This document shows positions 29,051 to 38,168 of a stretch of 64,000 nt of DNA, piece by piece. The notes beneath the pieces are model-generated. The model was not told where the DNA came from. It saw nothing but the letters and a program-made list of their open reading frames with translations, and searched no databases. Each line of letters opens with the position of its first letter. Positions within the stretch are counted from its first letter, which is position 1. This DNA comes from Nostoc sp. CHAB 5844 (GTDB lineage Bacteria; Cyanobacteriota; Cyanobacteriia; Cyanobacteriales; Nostocaceae), in contig NZ_JAIVFW010000013.1 of NCBI RefSeq assembly GCF_020829595.1, positions 62,001 to 126,000 on the forward strand. The letters run 5' to 3'. A program made the position numbers and the translations under genes.

Positions 29051-30220
29051 GTGGAATGTAAAAATGAAAACTTTCATACTAAATCGGCATCTATACTTAC
29101 ACTAGGTTTAGGTTGGTTTCCTAAAACACCCGGAGGATTAGAAAGATATATTTATGAACTAACTCATCAATTAGCAGCCCGTCAAGACCAAATAGAATTA
29201 TGTGGAGTTGGTTTACCAGAGGCTGACTTAAATTCACCAATTAAGTTAACTAACCTAGCTTCTCCCGATACTGTAATTTGGCAACGACTTTGGACTATTC
29301 GCACTAATTTCCAGAAAAGCCGAATCAGAAAACCTGATGCTATTAATTTGCATTTTGCATTATATAGCTTTCCGATTATGGATATTTTACCTCAGAATAT
29401 ACCTATTACTTTTAACTTTCATGGCCCGTGGGTATCAGAAAGTGAGCAAGAAATAGTTACTAATAAATTCAGTATTATTGTCAAGCGTTGGTTAATAGAA
29501 AAAAACACTTATAATCGCTGCGATCGCTTTATTGTTCTTAGCAAAGCATTTGGCAATATTTTACATCAGCAATATCAAGTACCTTGGGAGAAAATTCACA
29601 TTATTCCTGGTGGAGTGAATATTCATCGGTTTCAGCCAAACTTATCACAGCAAGAGGCACGACAGCAACTAGGCTGGCCAGATAATCGTCGGATATTATT
29701 TACTTCTCGCCGCTTAGTTTATCGCATGGGGATTGACAAGTTATTGCAAGCTTTGGCAATCATTAAACCCAAAATTAATCATGTTTGGTTAGCAATTGCT
29801 GGTCGTGGTCATATGCAAGATTTACTACAACAGCAAGCTAAAGAATTAGGATTAGAAGACACAGTTAAATTTTTAGGTTTTCTACCCGATGAGCAATTAC
29901 CTATAGCTTACCAAGCCGCTGATTTAACTGTCATGCCTAGCCAATCTTTTGAAGGTTTTGGTTTAGCAATTGTTGAATCTTTAGCTTGTGGTACACCTGT
30001 TTTATGTACTCCAGTTGGAGGAATGCCAGAAATTTTAACTCCATTTTCACCAGATTTAATCACTCATTCAACTGAAGTTTCAGCAATTGCCGAAAAATTA
30101 GAAAATATCCTTTTGGGAGAACTCCAAATTCCTTCCCGTCAAGCCTGTCGTCAGTATGCTGTTACTCACTATGACTGGACATTAATAGCTCAACAAGTGC
30201 GGAATGTTCTCTTAGCTTAA
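29051..30220 (+). CDS. glycosyltransferase family 4 (GT-B fold)
   Basis: The product has 389 residues with a GTG start directly behind AGGAGAGAAGGAA. The N-terminal domain opens with LGLGWFPKTPGGLERYIYEL, the glycine loop of GT4 enzymes. The C-terminal nucleotide-sugar domain has IIPGGVNIHRFQP, the basic ILFTSRRLVYRMGIDKLL, and the EX7E motif in SFEGFGLAIVESLACGTPV followed by GGMPEIL. Such enzymes transfer a sugar from an NDP donor, retaining anomeric configuration, to a lipid or growing polysaccharide in the cytoplasm. Donor and acceptor cannot be told. A second GT4 follows 30 bases later on the same strand. Confidence 0.93.
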   Translation: MECKNENFHTKSASILTLGLGWFPKTPGGLERYIYELTHQLAARQDQIELCGVGLPEADLNSPIKLTNLASPDTVIWQRLWTIRTNFQKSRIRKPDAINLHFALYSFPIMDILPQNIPITFNFHGPWVSESEQEIVTNKFSIIVKRWLIEKNTYNRCDRFIVLSKAFGNILHQQYQVPWEKIHIIPGGVNIHRFQPNLSQQEARQQLGWPDNRRILFTSRRLVYRMGIDKLLQALAIIKPKINHVWLAIAGRGHMQDLLQQQAKELGLEDTVKFLGFLPDEQLPIAYQAADLTVMPSQSFEGFGLAIVESLACGTPVLCTPVGGMPEILTPFSPDLITHSTEVSAIAEKLENILLGELQIPSRQACRQYAVTHYDWTLIAQQVRNVLLA

Positions 30221-30250
30221 AATCTAAATTTTCAAGACTTTAAATATTTT

Positions 30251-31438
30251 ATGAAAATTCTATTTTTAGACCAAAGTGGTAAACCTGGTGGGGCAGAACT
30301 TTGTTTAATGGATATTGCGAAACCATATGGCGATCGCGCTTTAGTTGCCTTGTTTGCTGATGGCGATTTTAAAACTTTACTTCAACAACAGCAAATTCCT
30401 GTAGAAGTATTAGCAACACAACCAATTAACGTTCAAAAACAAAGTAATTTGTTACAAGCACTATTCAGCTTCAAACAATTATTTCCTTTACTAATTAAAG
30501 TTGTAAAACTAGCTAAAAAATACGATTTAATTTATGCTAATACGCAAAAAGCATTAGTTATTGGCGCACTAGCTAGTGTTTTAGCACGTCGTCCTTTAGT
30601 TTATCATTTACACGATATTCTTTCTTCAGAACACTTTAGTCAAACTAACTTGCGGGTTGCTGTTACCTTAGCTAATTTTTTCGCCTCATTAGTCATTGCT
30701 AATTCTCAAGCAAGTCAAACAGCATTTGTGCAAGCAGGCGGCAAGCCAGAACTAACAGCAATTGTTTATAACGGTTTTGCCAGCAACAACTATCAAATTC
30801 CTGAGGATGAAATTAAACAAACTCAGAAAGATTTAGACATCCAAGGCAAATTTGTTGTCGGACATTTCAGCCGACTCGCGCCTTGGAAAGGACAACATAT
30901 TTTAATTGCAGCATTAGCACAATGTCCGCCACAAGTAACAGCAATTTTAGTGGGTGATGCCTTATTTGGCGAACAAGATTATGTTCAAGCATTACACCAA
31001 CAAGTTGCCAAACTAGGTTTAGAAAATCGCGTCAAATTTTTAGGATTTCGTTCTGACATTCCCCAGTTAATGGCAGCTTGTAATTTAGTTACGCATACTT
31101 CCACTGCACCAGAACCCTTTGGCAGAGTCATTGTTGAGGCGATGTTGTGTGGCACACCTGTAGTTGCAGCCAAAGCAGGCGGTGCTGTAGAATTAGTCGA
31201 ACATGGCGTAAATGGTTTTTTAATCACACCCGGAGAACCCCAAGAACTGGCAAAAGTAATTAATACGGCTCTTCAAGAGATAGAAATAACTGCAACTATT
31301 GCTGATTATGCAAGAAATATTGCTAGTCAGCGTTTTGATATCGCAACTATTAACCAGGAAATTGCTCAACTGTTGTGTTCAGGGAAAATAAAATTGAGTG
31401 GTACTGAGGTCGTAGATTTTGAGGATGCTCAGGATTAA
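30251..31438 (+). CDS. glycosyltransferase family 4 (GT-B fold)
   Basis: The product has 395 residues. The N-terminus has FLDQSGKPGGAELCLMDIA, the typical acceptor-side glycine motif. The C-terminal half has VVGHFSRLAPWKGQHILI and the EX7E motif in APEPFGRVIVEAMLCGTPV, followed by AGGAVELVEHGVNGFLI, which binds the nucleotide sugar. It is probably cotranscribed with the preceding GT4 (30-base gap) and acts on the same glycan. The last 20 residues are a variable acidic tail. Confidence 0.93.
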   Translation: MKILFLDQSGKPGGAELCLMDIAKPYGDRALVALFADGDFKTLLQQQQIPVEVLATQPINVQKQSNLLQALFSFKQLFPLLIKVVKLAKKYDLIYANTQKALVIGALASVLARRPLVYHLHDILSSEHFSQTNLRVAVTLANFFASLVIANSQASQTAFVQAGGKPELTAIVYNGFASNNYQIPEDEIKQTQKDLDIQGKFVVGHFSRLAPWKGQHILIAALAQCPPQVTAILVGDALFGEQDYVQALHQQVAKLGLENRVKFLGFRSDIPQLMAACNLVTHTSTAPEPFGRVIVEAMLCGTPVVAAKAGGAVELVEHGVNGFLITPGEPQELAKVINTALQEIEITATIADYARNIASQRFDIATINQEIAQLLCSGKIKLSGTEVVDFEDAQD

Positions 31439-31535
31439 GTTATTACCAATGTGTCTATCTTAAGGCTCTGTCTAGCCTGAGAAAAAATTTTTAACCTGAT
31501 CTTAGAGTTCACTCAAGAGTCAGGAAAAATTCTGT

Positions 31536-32117
31536 ATGACAAACGATGTTACTACTAATACCAATCAGTCTAGCGATATTAACAAGCAAGTTAATACTTC
31601 AATTGTAATTGGCGCTCTCTTGATTATTTTAGGGATTGTAGCGATCGCCTTACCTGTAGTTACAACTATATTTGCTGAGAGTTGGGTGGCGCTAATTCTG
31701 ATTTCTGCGGGATTTGCCAAGCTCGTTTATGCTACTAATACTCGCCACGAAGGAGGTTTTCTGTGGAAAATTCTCTTAAGCGCACTTTATATTGCTACAG
31801 GTGTGATGCTATTGGTTTATCCTCGAACTGGTATTCTCACACTTACCCTATTACTCGGTAGCTTTTTGCTCACAGAAGGTACATTCGAGTTAATTTTGGC
31901 ATTCCGCTTACGTCCACAACAAAACTGGACATGGGTATTAGGTAATGGCATTATTACCCTATTCTTAGGCGCACTGATTTGGTTGCAGTTTCCCAGCAAT
32001 GCACCTTGGCTACTAGGCACATTGTTAGGCTCTAGCATTGTGGTAACAGGTATTTCACGCGTGATGCTGTCGTTGAATGCGCGTTCTAGCTTGGCTGAAT
32101 ATAATCAAGCTGCTTGA
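31536..32117 (+). CDS. HdeD/DUF308 family membrane protein
   Basis: The product has 193 residues with six hydrophobic helices in three pairs (IVIGALLIILGIVAIALPVV, then SWVALILISAGFAKLV; IATGVMLLVYPRTGILTLTL; and GNGIITLFLGALIWLQF near the C-terminus). This is the repeated architecture of HdeD, a membrane protein linked to acid resistance in E. coli; the cyanobacterial role is unknown. The ribosome site CAGGAAAA precedes the ATG. A paralogue of equal length lies at 47067-47645. Confidence 0.9.
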   Translation: MTNDVTTNTNQSSDINKQVNTSIVIGALLIILGIVAIALPVVTTIFAESWVALILISAGFAKLVYATNTRHEGGFLWKILLSALYIATGVMLLVYPRTGILTLTLLLGSFLLTEGTFELILAFRLRPQQNWTWVLGNGIITLFLGALIWLQFPSNAPWLLGTLLGSSIVVTGISRVMLSLNARSSLAEYNQAA

Positions 32118-32280
32118 AGAAGAATTCAGAAGTCAGAATTCAGGAGTCAGAATCACTCTCCATGGGAGAAAAAACCCGTCACTAATTGTTTTGCAAAATG
32201 CTGTAGGTTGAGCAGTATCTAAAATTCCACGCTAACCTATATCACCCAACACAGTGGGCAATTTGACTGCTCTCCACCTT

Positions 32281-32318
32281 CATAGTAGAGACCTTGCAAT
32301 GCAAAGTCTCTACCTATG
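32281..32318. repeat. palindromic dispersed repeat, possible bidirectional terminator
   Basis: GTAGAGAC (32285-32292) and GTCTCTAC (32306-32313) form a hairpin around TTGCAATGCAA, with CATAG/CTATG outside. It lies between two convergent genes. A relative (GTACAGACG...CGTCTGTAC) lies at 36096-36124, also between convergent genes. Confidence 0.65.
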
Positions 32319-32320
32319 GA

Positions 32321-32734
32321 CTACAAACCGACTAATTCCCGCGATTCATAATCAGTAAGTTGTTGAGCGATCGCTAATCTTGCTTCTAACTTAGCTACAC
32401 TAAACTGGTTACGTAGATATTCTAAATGAGCGATCGCATTAGCTTTTTCCACAGTCAGTTGAATTTGCGTGTCTACCGCCTTTTGATATTCGTGATTCAG
32501 CAATAGCACTTCAAACCGCCGCGCCTTGCGTTGAGCATCATTTTTCAAATCCACCTCAAAAGCAGCAGCGCGATCTGCATTCCCCTCAAAGCGGTTAATT
32601 TGTTGCTGTACTGCCATCAACTGCGAGTCTAGTTCATTTACACGTTGAGCAGCCTGAGCGATCGCAGATGGATAATGACTCATTTGCATCATCAAATAAT
32701 CTTCCTCTAAAAATCTCAATTGATTACGCAGCAA
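32321..32734 (-). CDS. small coiled-coil protein, unknown function
   Basis: The product has up to 137 residues. The frame's first start is a TTG at 32734; an ATG-rich stretch near 32697 (MMQMSHYPS) is a possible later start. Nearly all of it is Gln/Ala/Glu-rich heptad sequence (AAQRVNELDSQLMAVQQQIN and KAVDTQIQLTVEKANAIAH), so it should form a long coiled coil. There are no membrane segments. A TATAAT overlapping an imperfect LexA-like palindrome lies about 130 bases upstream. I do not recognise the family. Confidence 0.6.
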   Translation of the reverse strand: MLRNQLRFLEEDYLMMQMSHYPSAIAQAAQRVNELDSQLMAVQQQINRFEGNADRAAAFEVDLKNDAQRKARRFEVLLLNHEYQKAVDTQIQLTVEKANAIAHLEYLRNQFSVAKLEARLAIAQQLTDYESRELVGL

Positions 32735-33479
32735 AAAAGACTCAAGAAGTATTTCCCAATACCTCTGTTACTCTGCTTTTAAACTTCTTCTAGGAGTAGC
32801 GAAAAGATAGTCACATCTTGAAACCAAAAAGATGCTTCTTTAACCTGTACTTGATATATCTATTATAGTAAAAACGTACTAAATCTGCCACAAAAAACCG
32901 TATTTGCAGACTTGATTTAACGCAGATTAGCCAAAATTTTTGAGTAGCTGAGAGTGGGCGATCGCTACCCAACCAACTTGCATAATATTACTTAATATTA
33001 TTTTCTATAAGTTACCAGTAAAATTTTAATCATCACCTAATATTTGTCTACAATTATTTTTGGATAAATTAATTAGGTTAAGTATATTTTCCAAATCATC
33101 CTGAGAGTTAGAGAGTTATTTCATAGCTCTTGGTTCTAAAAACTTATGTATTAAACAGCCATACTAGACTTATTGCAAAAGAAAATTTTGGCAGATTGAG
33201 GTAAAAACCAACAGTAAAAGGCAATTGTTATTGCTTTAATATTCTGCACTTTCTCTTTCTCCAACTTATGCAATCAGTCTACTCCAGACCACTCTGGATT
33301 GCGTACCACAAAAATTGTTGTTAATTTTTTGCATACCTGACAGCGCTGTTGCCAGCAGCGTCGTAGTTTGTCATTTTTAATAACTGCCAGAGGTACAAAA
33401 AATACTTGATATAGATACTGTCAGCTTCAACCCCTATAAAAATTTTATACAGCTAAAAAAAATAGGAGCTAAATCAGCA
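32735..33479. promoter_or_regulatory. AT-rich divergent intergenic region
   Basis: These 745 bases lie between the coiled-coil gene and the beta-helix gene. Apart from the promoter-like module at 32862-32880 and the ribosome site AGGAGC just before 33480, I see no gene or RNA with support. Confidence 0.4.
32862..32880 (-). promoter_or_regulatory. promoter with imperfect LexA-like palindrome
   Basis: Read on the minus strand this is AGTACGTTTTTACT overlapping TATAAT. It matches the module at 36440-36458 in 13 of 14 operator bases, but departs from the cyanobacterial LexA consensus RGTACNNNDGTWCB at one position of the second half-site. It faces the coiled-coil gene. Confidence 0.5.
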
Positions 33480-36080
33480 ATGGCTACATTTAACGTCACC
33501 AATACGAAAAACAGCGGACTTGGTTCGTTACGCCAAGCAATTTTCGATTCTAATACCTCAACCGGAAAAGACATCATCCGATTTACAGGAGGACTCTTTG
33601 CCGACAACATCGCCGATACTATCACCCTTGGCGGTAGTAGCCTCATCATTACAGACAACCTAAGTATTGATGGCACAGGCTCAGATTTGCTAACGATTAA
33701 CGGTAACTTCTATCCAGAATCACCTGAATATGTATATATAAGTAATCCAACATCTCGCGTGTTTGAAATTGGTAGCGGGATCACCGTTGAAATTGAAGGC
33801 TTAAAAATTGCCAATGGCTATGCCACTGACACAAAAGGTGGTGGCGGTATCTACAACGCAGGTGCATTGACACTGAACAATGTCATTGTTAGCAACAACT
33901 TTTCCGGTGGAACAGAAGATACCATTAACAACGGTGGTGGCATCTATAACTCGAACTCTGGAGTTTTAACGCTAAACAACAGCACCGTCACTGGTAATTC
34001 CTCAAGCACAGTTGATCTAAGTTTTGGATATTATGCAGGTTCAGGTAATGGTGGTGGTATCTACAACAATGGTATCGTCACCTTAAACAATAGTGCGATC
34101 GACGCTAACTTTGCCGGCTATTATTACGGGCAATTCTTCTCTGAGTATGAGTATGAAGAAAATAGCCCTGGTAAAGGTGCAGGCATATACAGCACAGGCA
34201 CATTAACAGCAAACAACAGCACCATCAACAATAATCTAGGAGTTTCTGATGGTACTGGCATTTACAACACTGGCACTGTAACTTTGAGCTACAGCAGTGT
34301 TGATAACAATATAACATACGACGGATTTGGTGGCATTGACAGTAATGGCAGCCTCACCATCAAAAATAGCAGTGTTAGTAATAATGGTGTAGTTACGAAT
34401 AATGGTGCTTCAACGGGCATTCTTAGCGGAGGCACACTGATTATCAGCGACAGCAACATAAATGGTAATCGGTCATATTGGGTTAGTGGACTGTTGCATT
34501 CAGGAACCTTGAGTGTGACAAACAGTTCTATTAGTAACAATCGCGGAAAGACTTTTGGCGGACTTTCTGCTGGTGGTACCGTAACAATAGACAACAGTAC
34601 TATCAATAGAAACAGTGCATACATCGACGATGGCTTTGGTGGTCTCCGTGTCAGTGGCACTGTTGCGATAAATAACAGCACCATCAGTAGAAATGCTGCA
34701 TACTCTGGCGACGCAGGTCTCAATACCAGCGGCAATGTGACGGTGAGCAACAGCACTATTAGTAGCAATTTTGGCGGTCAAGGCTACCAGGAAGATACAA
34801 AGTACAGCAGCGGCATCCGTAACGCTGCATCTGGCAATCTCACGATAATTAACAGCACTATCCGTAATAATTTATTAGAAGCAGACGGTACTATTGTTAA
34901 TTATGGCACTGTCTCTATAATTAACTCTACGATAGATGAAAACTTACAAACAGGCATCCTCAACTACGGCACTGCGACAGTAATTAACTCCACCATCAAC
35001 AACAACTTAACATCGAGAGGTGCTGGTATATATAACTCTGAGACTGGCACTCTAACGGTAGTTAACAGCACCATCAGCGGCAACCAGTCATCCGGCGTAG
35101 GCGGTGGAATTTACAACTTGGGAACTTTAAACGTCAGCAATAGCACGATCGCCCTCAACACTGCCTACGCTTATGAGCTTGATTACTACTACAATGACTT
35201 TGGCGACCAAGTGTATTATAAAACCTATGATTACCAGGAAGGTAATCAAGTTTACACAGGTGCAGGCATATACAACGCACAAACAGGAACAGCCACAATC
35301 AAAAACAGCATCATCGCTGGTAACAACAATAACGTCCCTGGTGCAGTTAACCCCGATGTCGTCGGTAACTTCATCAGCAACCGCTATAACTTGATAGGCA
35401 GCCGTGATGGTAGTACAGGCTTTAACGCCAGTGAACAACTGCAAGTCAGTATTTCCCAAGTCATTGATACTGTCCTGCGCGACAACGGTGGTGCAGTCAA
35501 AACCCATGCCTTAATTTATGGCAGTCCCGCCATCAACGCTGGCAGAAACGCCGATGTGCCTGCCGACATTGCAGACTTAGACAAAGATGGCAATACTACC
35601 GAAAAAATACCTTTTGACCAACGCGGTAAAGGTTATAAACGTATTTCTGCTGGTCGTGTAGACATCGGCGCTTATGAAGCATCGGTGATTAACGGCACAA
35701 GATATTCTGACAAAATCAAAGGTACAGCTGGCAACGATATCATTACAGGCTTTCGCGGCAAAGATGTAGTAACAGGAGGTAGTGGTGTAGATGCCTTTGT
35801 TTATACCAGTATTGTTGATAGTGGCGATACAATTACAGACTTTGCCGTTGGTACAGACAAAATAGTTCTACAAGCACTTTGGCGGAGTTTAAATTTGAGC
35901 AACCTGAATTTTGCCACAGCGGTTGCAGGCGGTTACTTACGCTTCCAGACTCAAGGAAACCAAACTCTAGTTTTAGTTGATTTGGATGGTTCAGCAGGTC
36001 AACGTTTGCCTGTGGAGTTGGTGAGGTTACGCAATGTGTCTGCTAATGCTTTGAATGACTCTAATAATTTTGTGTTTTAA
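33480..36080 (+). CDS. beta-helix repeat exoprotein with RTX-like C-terminus
   Basis: The product has 866 residues behind AGGAGC. Residues 1-60 (TNTKNSGLGSLRQAIFDSN) are the standard opening of cyanobacterial right-handed beta-helix proteins. About 25 rungs follow, built on GGGIYNxGxLTLNNSTVxxN, e.g. NSTISGNQSSGVGGGIYNLG. Near residue 675-755 a choice-of-anchor Q-like module appears (GSPAINAGRNADVPAD, FDQRGKGYKRISAGRVDIGA). The C-terminus has one degenerate RTX calcium nonapeptide region (GTAGNDIITGFRGKDVVTGG, then DTITDFAVGTDKIVL). There is no Sec signal, so type I secretion is the likely route (inference). The protein is acidic, Asn/Ser/Thr-rich and probably a surface or matrix adhesin. Confidence 0.88.
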   Translation: MATFNVTNTKNSGLGSLRQAIFDSNTSTGKDIIRFTGGLFADNIADTITLGGSSLIITDNLSIDGTGSDLLTINGNFYPESPEYVYISNPTSRVFEIGSGITVEIEGLKIANGYATDTKGGGGIYNAGALTLNNVIVSNNFSGGTEDTINNGGGIYNSNSGVLTLNNSTVTGNSSSTVDLSFGYYAGSGNGGGIYNNGIVTLNNSAIDANFAGYYYGQFFSEYEYEENSPGKGAGIYSTGTLTANNSTINNNLGVSDGTGIYNTGTVTLSYSSVDNNITYDGFGGIDSNGSLTIKNSSVSNNGVVTNNGASTGILSGGTLIISDSNINGNRSYWVSGLLHSGTLSVTNSSISNNRGKTFGGLSAGGTVTIDNSTINRNSAYIDDGFGGLRVSGTVAINNSTISRNAAYSGDAGLNTSGNVTVSNSTISSNFGGQGYQEDTKYSSGIRNAASGNLTIINSTIRNNLLEADGTIVNYGTVSIINSTIDENLQTGILNYGTATVINSTINNNLTSRGAGIYNSETGTLTVVNSTISGNQSSGVGGGIYNLGTLNVSNSTIALNTAYAYELDYYYNDFGDQVYYKTYDYQEGNQVYTGAGIYNAQTGTATIKNSIIAGNNNNVPGAVNPDVVGNFISNRYNLIGSRDGSTGFNASEQLQVSISQVIDTVLRDNGGAVKTHALIYGSPAINAGRNADVPADIADLDKDGNTTEKIPFDQRGKGYKRISAGRVDIGAYEASVINGTRYSDKIKGTAGNDIITGFRGKDVVTGGSGVDAFVYTSIVDSGDTITDFAVGTDKIVLQALWRSLNLSNLNFATAVAGGYLRFQTQGNQTLVLVDLDGSAGQRLPVELVRLRNVSANALNDSNNFVF

Positions 36081-36095
36081 ATTAATAAAGTTGAT

Positions 36096-36124
36096 GTACA
36101 GACGTTGCAATGCAGCGTCTGTAC
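36096..36124. repeat. palindromic dispersed repeat after the beta-helix gene
   Basis: GTACAGACG and CGTCTGTAC frame TTGCAATGCAG, 16 bases after the stop. It is related to the palindrome at 32281-32318 and could act as a terminator between convergent genes, though no long T-run follows. Confidence 0.6.
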
Positions 36125-36139
36125 TAGTATTGTGATTCA

Positions 36140-36403
36140 CTACGCCGCTTCTCTCATAGGCGATGGGACAGATACTTCTGGAAAAGAAAGTGACAGTTGT
36201 TCGGCTTGTGGTACGGCTGCTTGTTCTAATACCTGTACTTCAATATTTACACTGATTAAATAACTTCCTGTATCAGCACCAACTGCTTCGGCAATTAATC
36301 TGGAGAAGTCTGGACGTTTTGCCGTCAGTGGGTCACGTAAAATACAGCGATCCCATTCGTGCTTAGCAGTTGGATTGAGGTTGAGAATGTAATGCTTGAT
36401 CAT
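36140..36403 (-). CDS. small hypothetical protein under a LexA box
   Basis: The product has 87 residues. The first two-thirds look folded (HEWDRCILRDPLTAKRPDF, then LIAEAVGADTGSYLISVNIE); the end is a Pro/Ser/Glu-rich tail. There is no membrane segment. I do not recognise the family. The support for it being a real gene is a near-perfect promoter/operator 37 bases upstream and sensible composition. If the LexA site works, it is induced by DNA damage. Confidence 0.55.
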   Translation of the reverse strand: MIKHYILNLNPTAKHEWDRCILRDPLTAKRPDFSRLIAEAVGADTGSYLISVNIEVQVLEQAAVPQAEQLSLSFPEVSVPSPMREAA

Positions 36404-36439
36404 AGTTGCACTGCACTAAGATTTGTGGACGCTACATCT

Positions 36440-36458
36440 ATTATAGTACAAACGTACT
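36440..36458 (-). promoter_or_regulatory. LexA (SOS) box overlapping a -10 element
   Basis: On the minus strand the sequence reads AGTACGTTTGTACT (36458-36445), a full match to the cyanobacterial LexA consensus RGTACNNNDGTWCB known from Anabaena. It runs directly into TATAAT (36445-36440), so a bound repressor would cover the -10. The start codon of the 87-residue gene follows 37 bases on. Confidence 0.7.
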
Positions 36459-36524
36459 GCATTGCCCAGAGGTTGTTTCATTTGCCAATTCATTTAGGTG
36501 GGCAATCTTGCCCACCCTACAAGA

Positions 36525-36552
36525 TATTGACTACTGACTATTGACTATTGAC
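36525..36552. repeat. short tandem repeat (TATTGAC) reaching into the MscS gene end
   Basis: Four heptamers (TATTGAC, TACTGAC, TATTGAC, TATTGAC) overlap the last codons of the channel gene, so the final residues (ESIVNSQ) and the stop are encoded by the repeat. Confidence 0.8.
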
Positions 36553-38168
36553 TCATCACCTTTACCATTGATCTGTGCATTCAATAGCTGTGCATCATTT
36601 ACCCAAATTGCTTGTTGTGGTACAGGGATATTAATTCCTGCTTGGTCAAGGGTATTTTTGAGGCGGCGGCGATATTCGCGTGCGACATCCCATTGTTTGA
36701 GTGGCTGGGTTTTAATCCAAACACGGATGATTAAACCGCGATCGCCAAAATTATCAATACCCAAAACTTGGGGCGTTTCGATAATTTGATGTTTCCATTG
36801 CAAATCTTGATCCATTTCTAAAGCTACTTTTTCAATCAACTGCAAAGCATGGTCAACATCAGCTTCATAGGCGATAGGAATAGTTAAATCGGCGCGTGAC
36901 CAACGGCTAGAAAGATTGGCGACAATTTTTATTTCACTATTGGGAATTGTGATTAAGCGTCCTTCAGAATCTCGCAACTGTGTCATCCGCAAGTTGAGAT
37001 TTTCAACTAAGCCACTAACATTGCCAACATTAATTACATCACCTAACGCATATTGGTCTTCTAGGATAATCAAGAAGCCGTTAATTGCATCTTTAATGAG
37101 GTTTTGAGAAGCTAAGGATACAGCAACACCAACTAAACCTGCACCTGCTAGTAAAGGAACGATATCGATACCCAAGGAAACTAGGGCTAGTAAAATACCA
37201 ACTCCTACCCAGATAACGGTGACAATACTTTTAGTAACACCAGAAAATGTCGAAACTCGCAAACGCAGACGTTCAGAAGTATCTGAAGTTAGTAAAGCAC
37301 CACTGCTGATGAGTGTAGAAGTGAAGCGATCAATTAAAGCATAGCTGAAACGGATGGCTACGTAAGTCCCTAACGCAACAACAGCTAATCGTAACGGATA
37401 TTGGGCAGCCGTCAGAATTACTACTTGAAGCGATCGCGTATAAGGAAATAAACCTAAGAGAGTGAAACTTCCGCCTCCCCAAATCCCTGCTTGCGTTAAC
37501 TGAAACAATCGTTTCTTAACTTCTTGAAAATGACGATGTTGCTGTTGATTCAGTTGAGTAGTTATTGGTTGCGCTGTCGAAGATATTGATGGAATTGAGT
37601 GTGCTGGTTCTTTTCGAGAACGGCACTGCCAACAATATACCCCCCAACTTGTGACCACCATTACTAGTGCGATGCCAGCAGCAATTTTACCTTGATTGAT
37701 CAGATATTGAGTTTGCCGTTCTTGCTTTGCTCGTTGCAAGTCTTGTTGTAAAGCATCGGCTATTTGATTCGCCAATATCAGCTGATCTTCCTGTCGTAGT
37801 CTGGCATCTTCAGAAGTAACACTCATCAAGTATTCGTCATTCACCTGAATGACAGGTATTTCGTTAACTTTACGCACCTCTACATTGACTTCTTTTTCAG
37901 AGGATTGAAAGTAATTCTGGCTAATTTGATTCAAATTTCGTTGAATGTTCTGTAAACGCTCTGGCAAGTTAGTTTTCGTTGCGCTTATCTGAAATAAACG
38001 CCGACCATCTAGATAAATCCAGCCAGAAACAGTTCTATTATCAGATTCATTACTGGGACTGCTGGGAGTTTGCAACAGTGGTAAAAACGGAATCTGGGCT
38101 GTCACTGATGGTACAGACACAACAGAGACCGTGATTGAACCAAAAATCGCCAAAAAATGCAAACGCAC
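36531..38168 (-). CDS. MscS-family mechanosensitive channel with periplasmic N-terminal domain
   Basis: The product has 545 residues with a GTG start behind AAGGAGG. It has a signal peptide (LAIFGSITVSVVSVPSVTAQ), a periplasmic domain of about 130 residues (VSGWIYLDGRRLFQISA), a first membrane helix near 160-180 (GIALVMVVTSWGVYCWQC), then further helices. The pore-lining helix and beta domain follow: DIVPLLAGAGLVGVAVSLAS, QNLIKDAINGFLIILEDQY, then GDVINVGNVSGLVENLNLR and ITIPNSEI. The AGAGLVGVA/LI-DAINGF pattern is the MscS TM3 signature. The channel would release solutes on hypo-osmotic shock. The last residues come from a heptamer repeat. Confidence 0.93.
   Translation of the reverse strand: MRLHFLAIFGSITVSVVSVPSVTAQIPFLPLLQTPSSPSNESDNRTVSGWIYLDGRRLFQISATKTNLPERLQNIQRNLNQISQNYFQSSEKEVNVEVRKVNEIPVIQVNDEYLMSVTSEDARLRQEDQLILANQIADALQQDLQRAKQERQTQYLINQGKIAAGIALVMVVTSWGVYCWQCRSRKEPAHSIPSISSTAQPITTQLNQQQHRHFQEVKKRLFQLTQAGIWGGGSFTLLGLFPYTRSLQVVILTAAQYPLRLAVVALGTYVAIRFSYALIDRFTSTLISSGALLTSDTSERLRLRVSTFSGVTKSIVTVIWVGVGILLALVSLGIDIVPLLAGAGLVGVAVSLASQNLIKDAINGFLIILEDQYALGDVINVGNVSGLVENLNLRMTQLRDSEGRLITIPNSEIKIVANLSSRWSRADLTIPIAYEADVDHALQLIEKVALEMDQDLQWKHQIIETPQVLGIDNFGDRGLIIRVWIKTQPLKQWDVAREYRRRLKNTLDQAGINIPVPQQAIWVNDAQLLNAQINGKGDESIVNSQ

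Noticed and set aside
34289-34781. Antisense open frames inside the beta-helix gene
   Set aside because: They mirror the repeated codons of the plus-strand gene and have leucine/valine-rich, low-complexity products.
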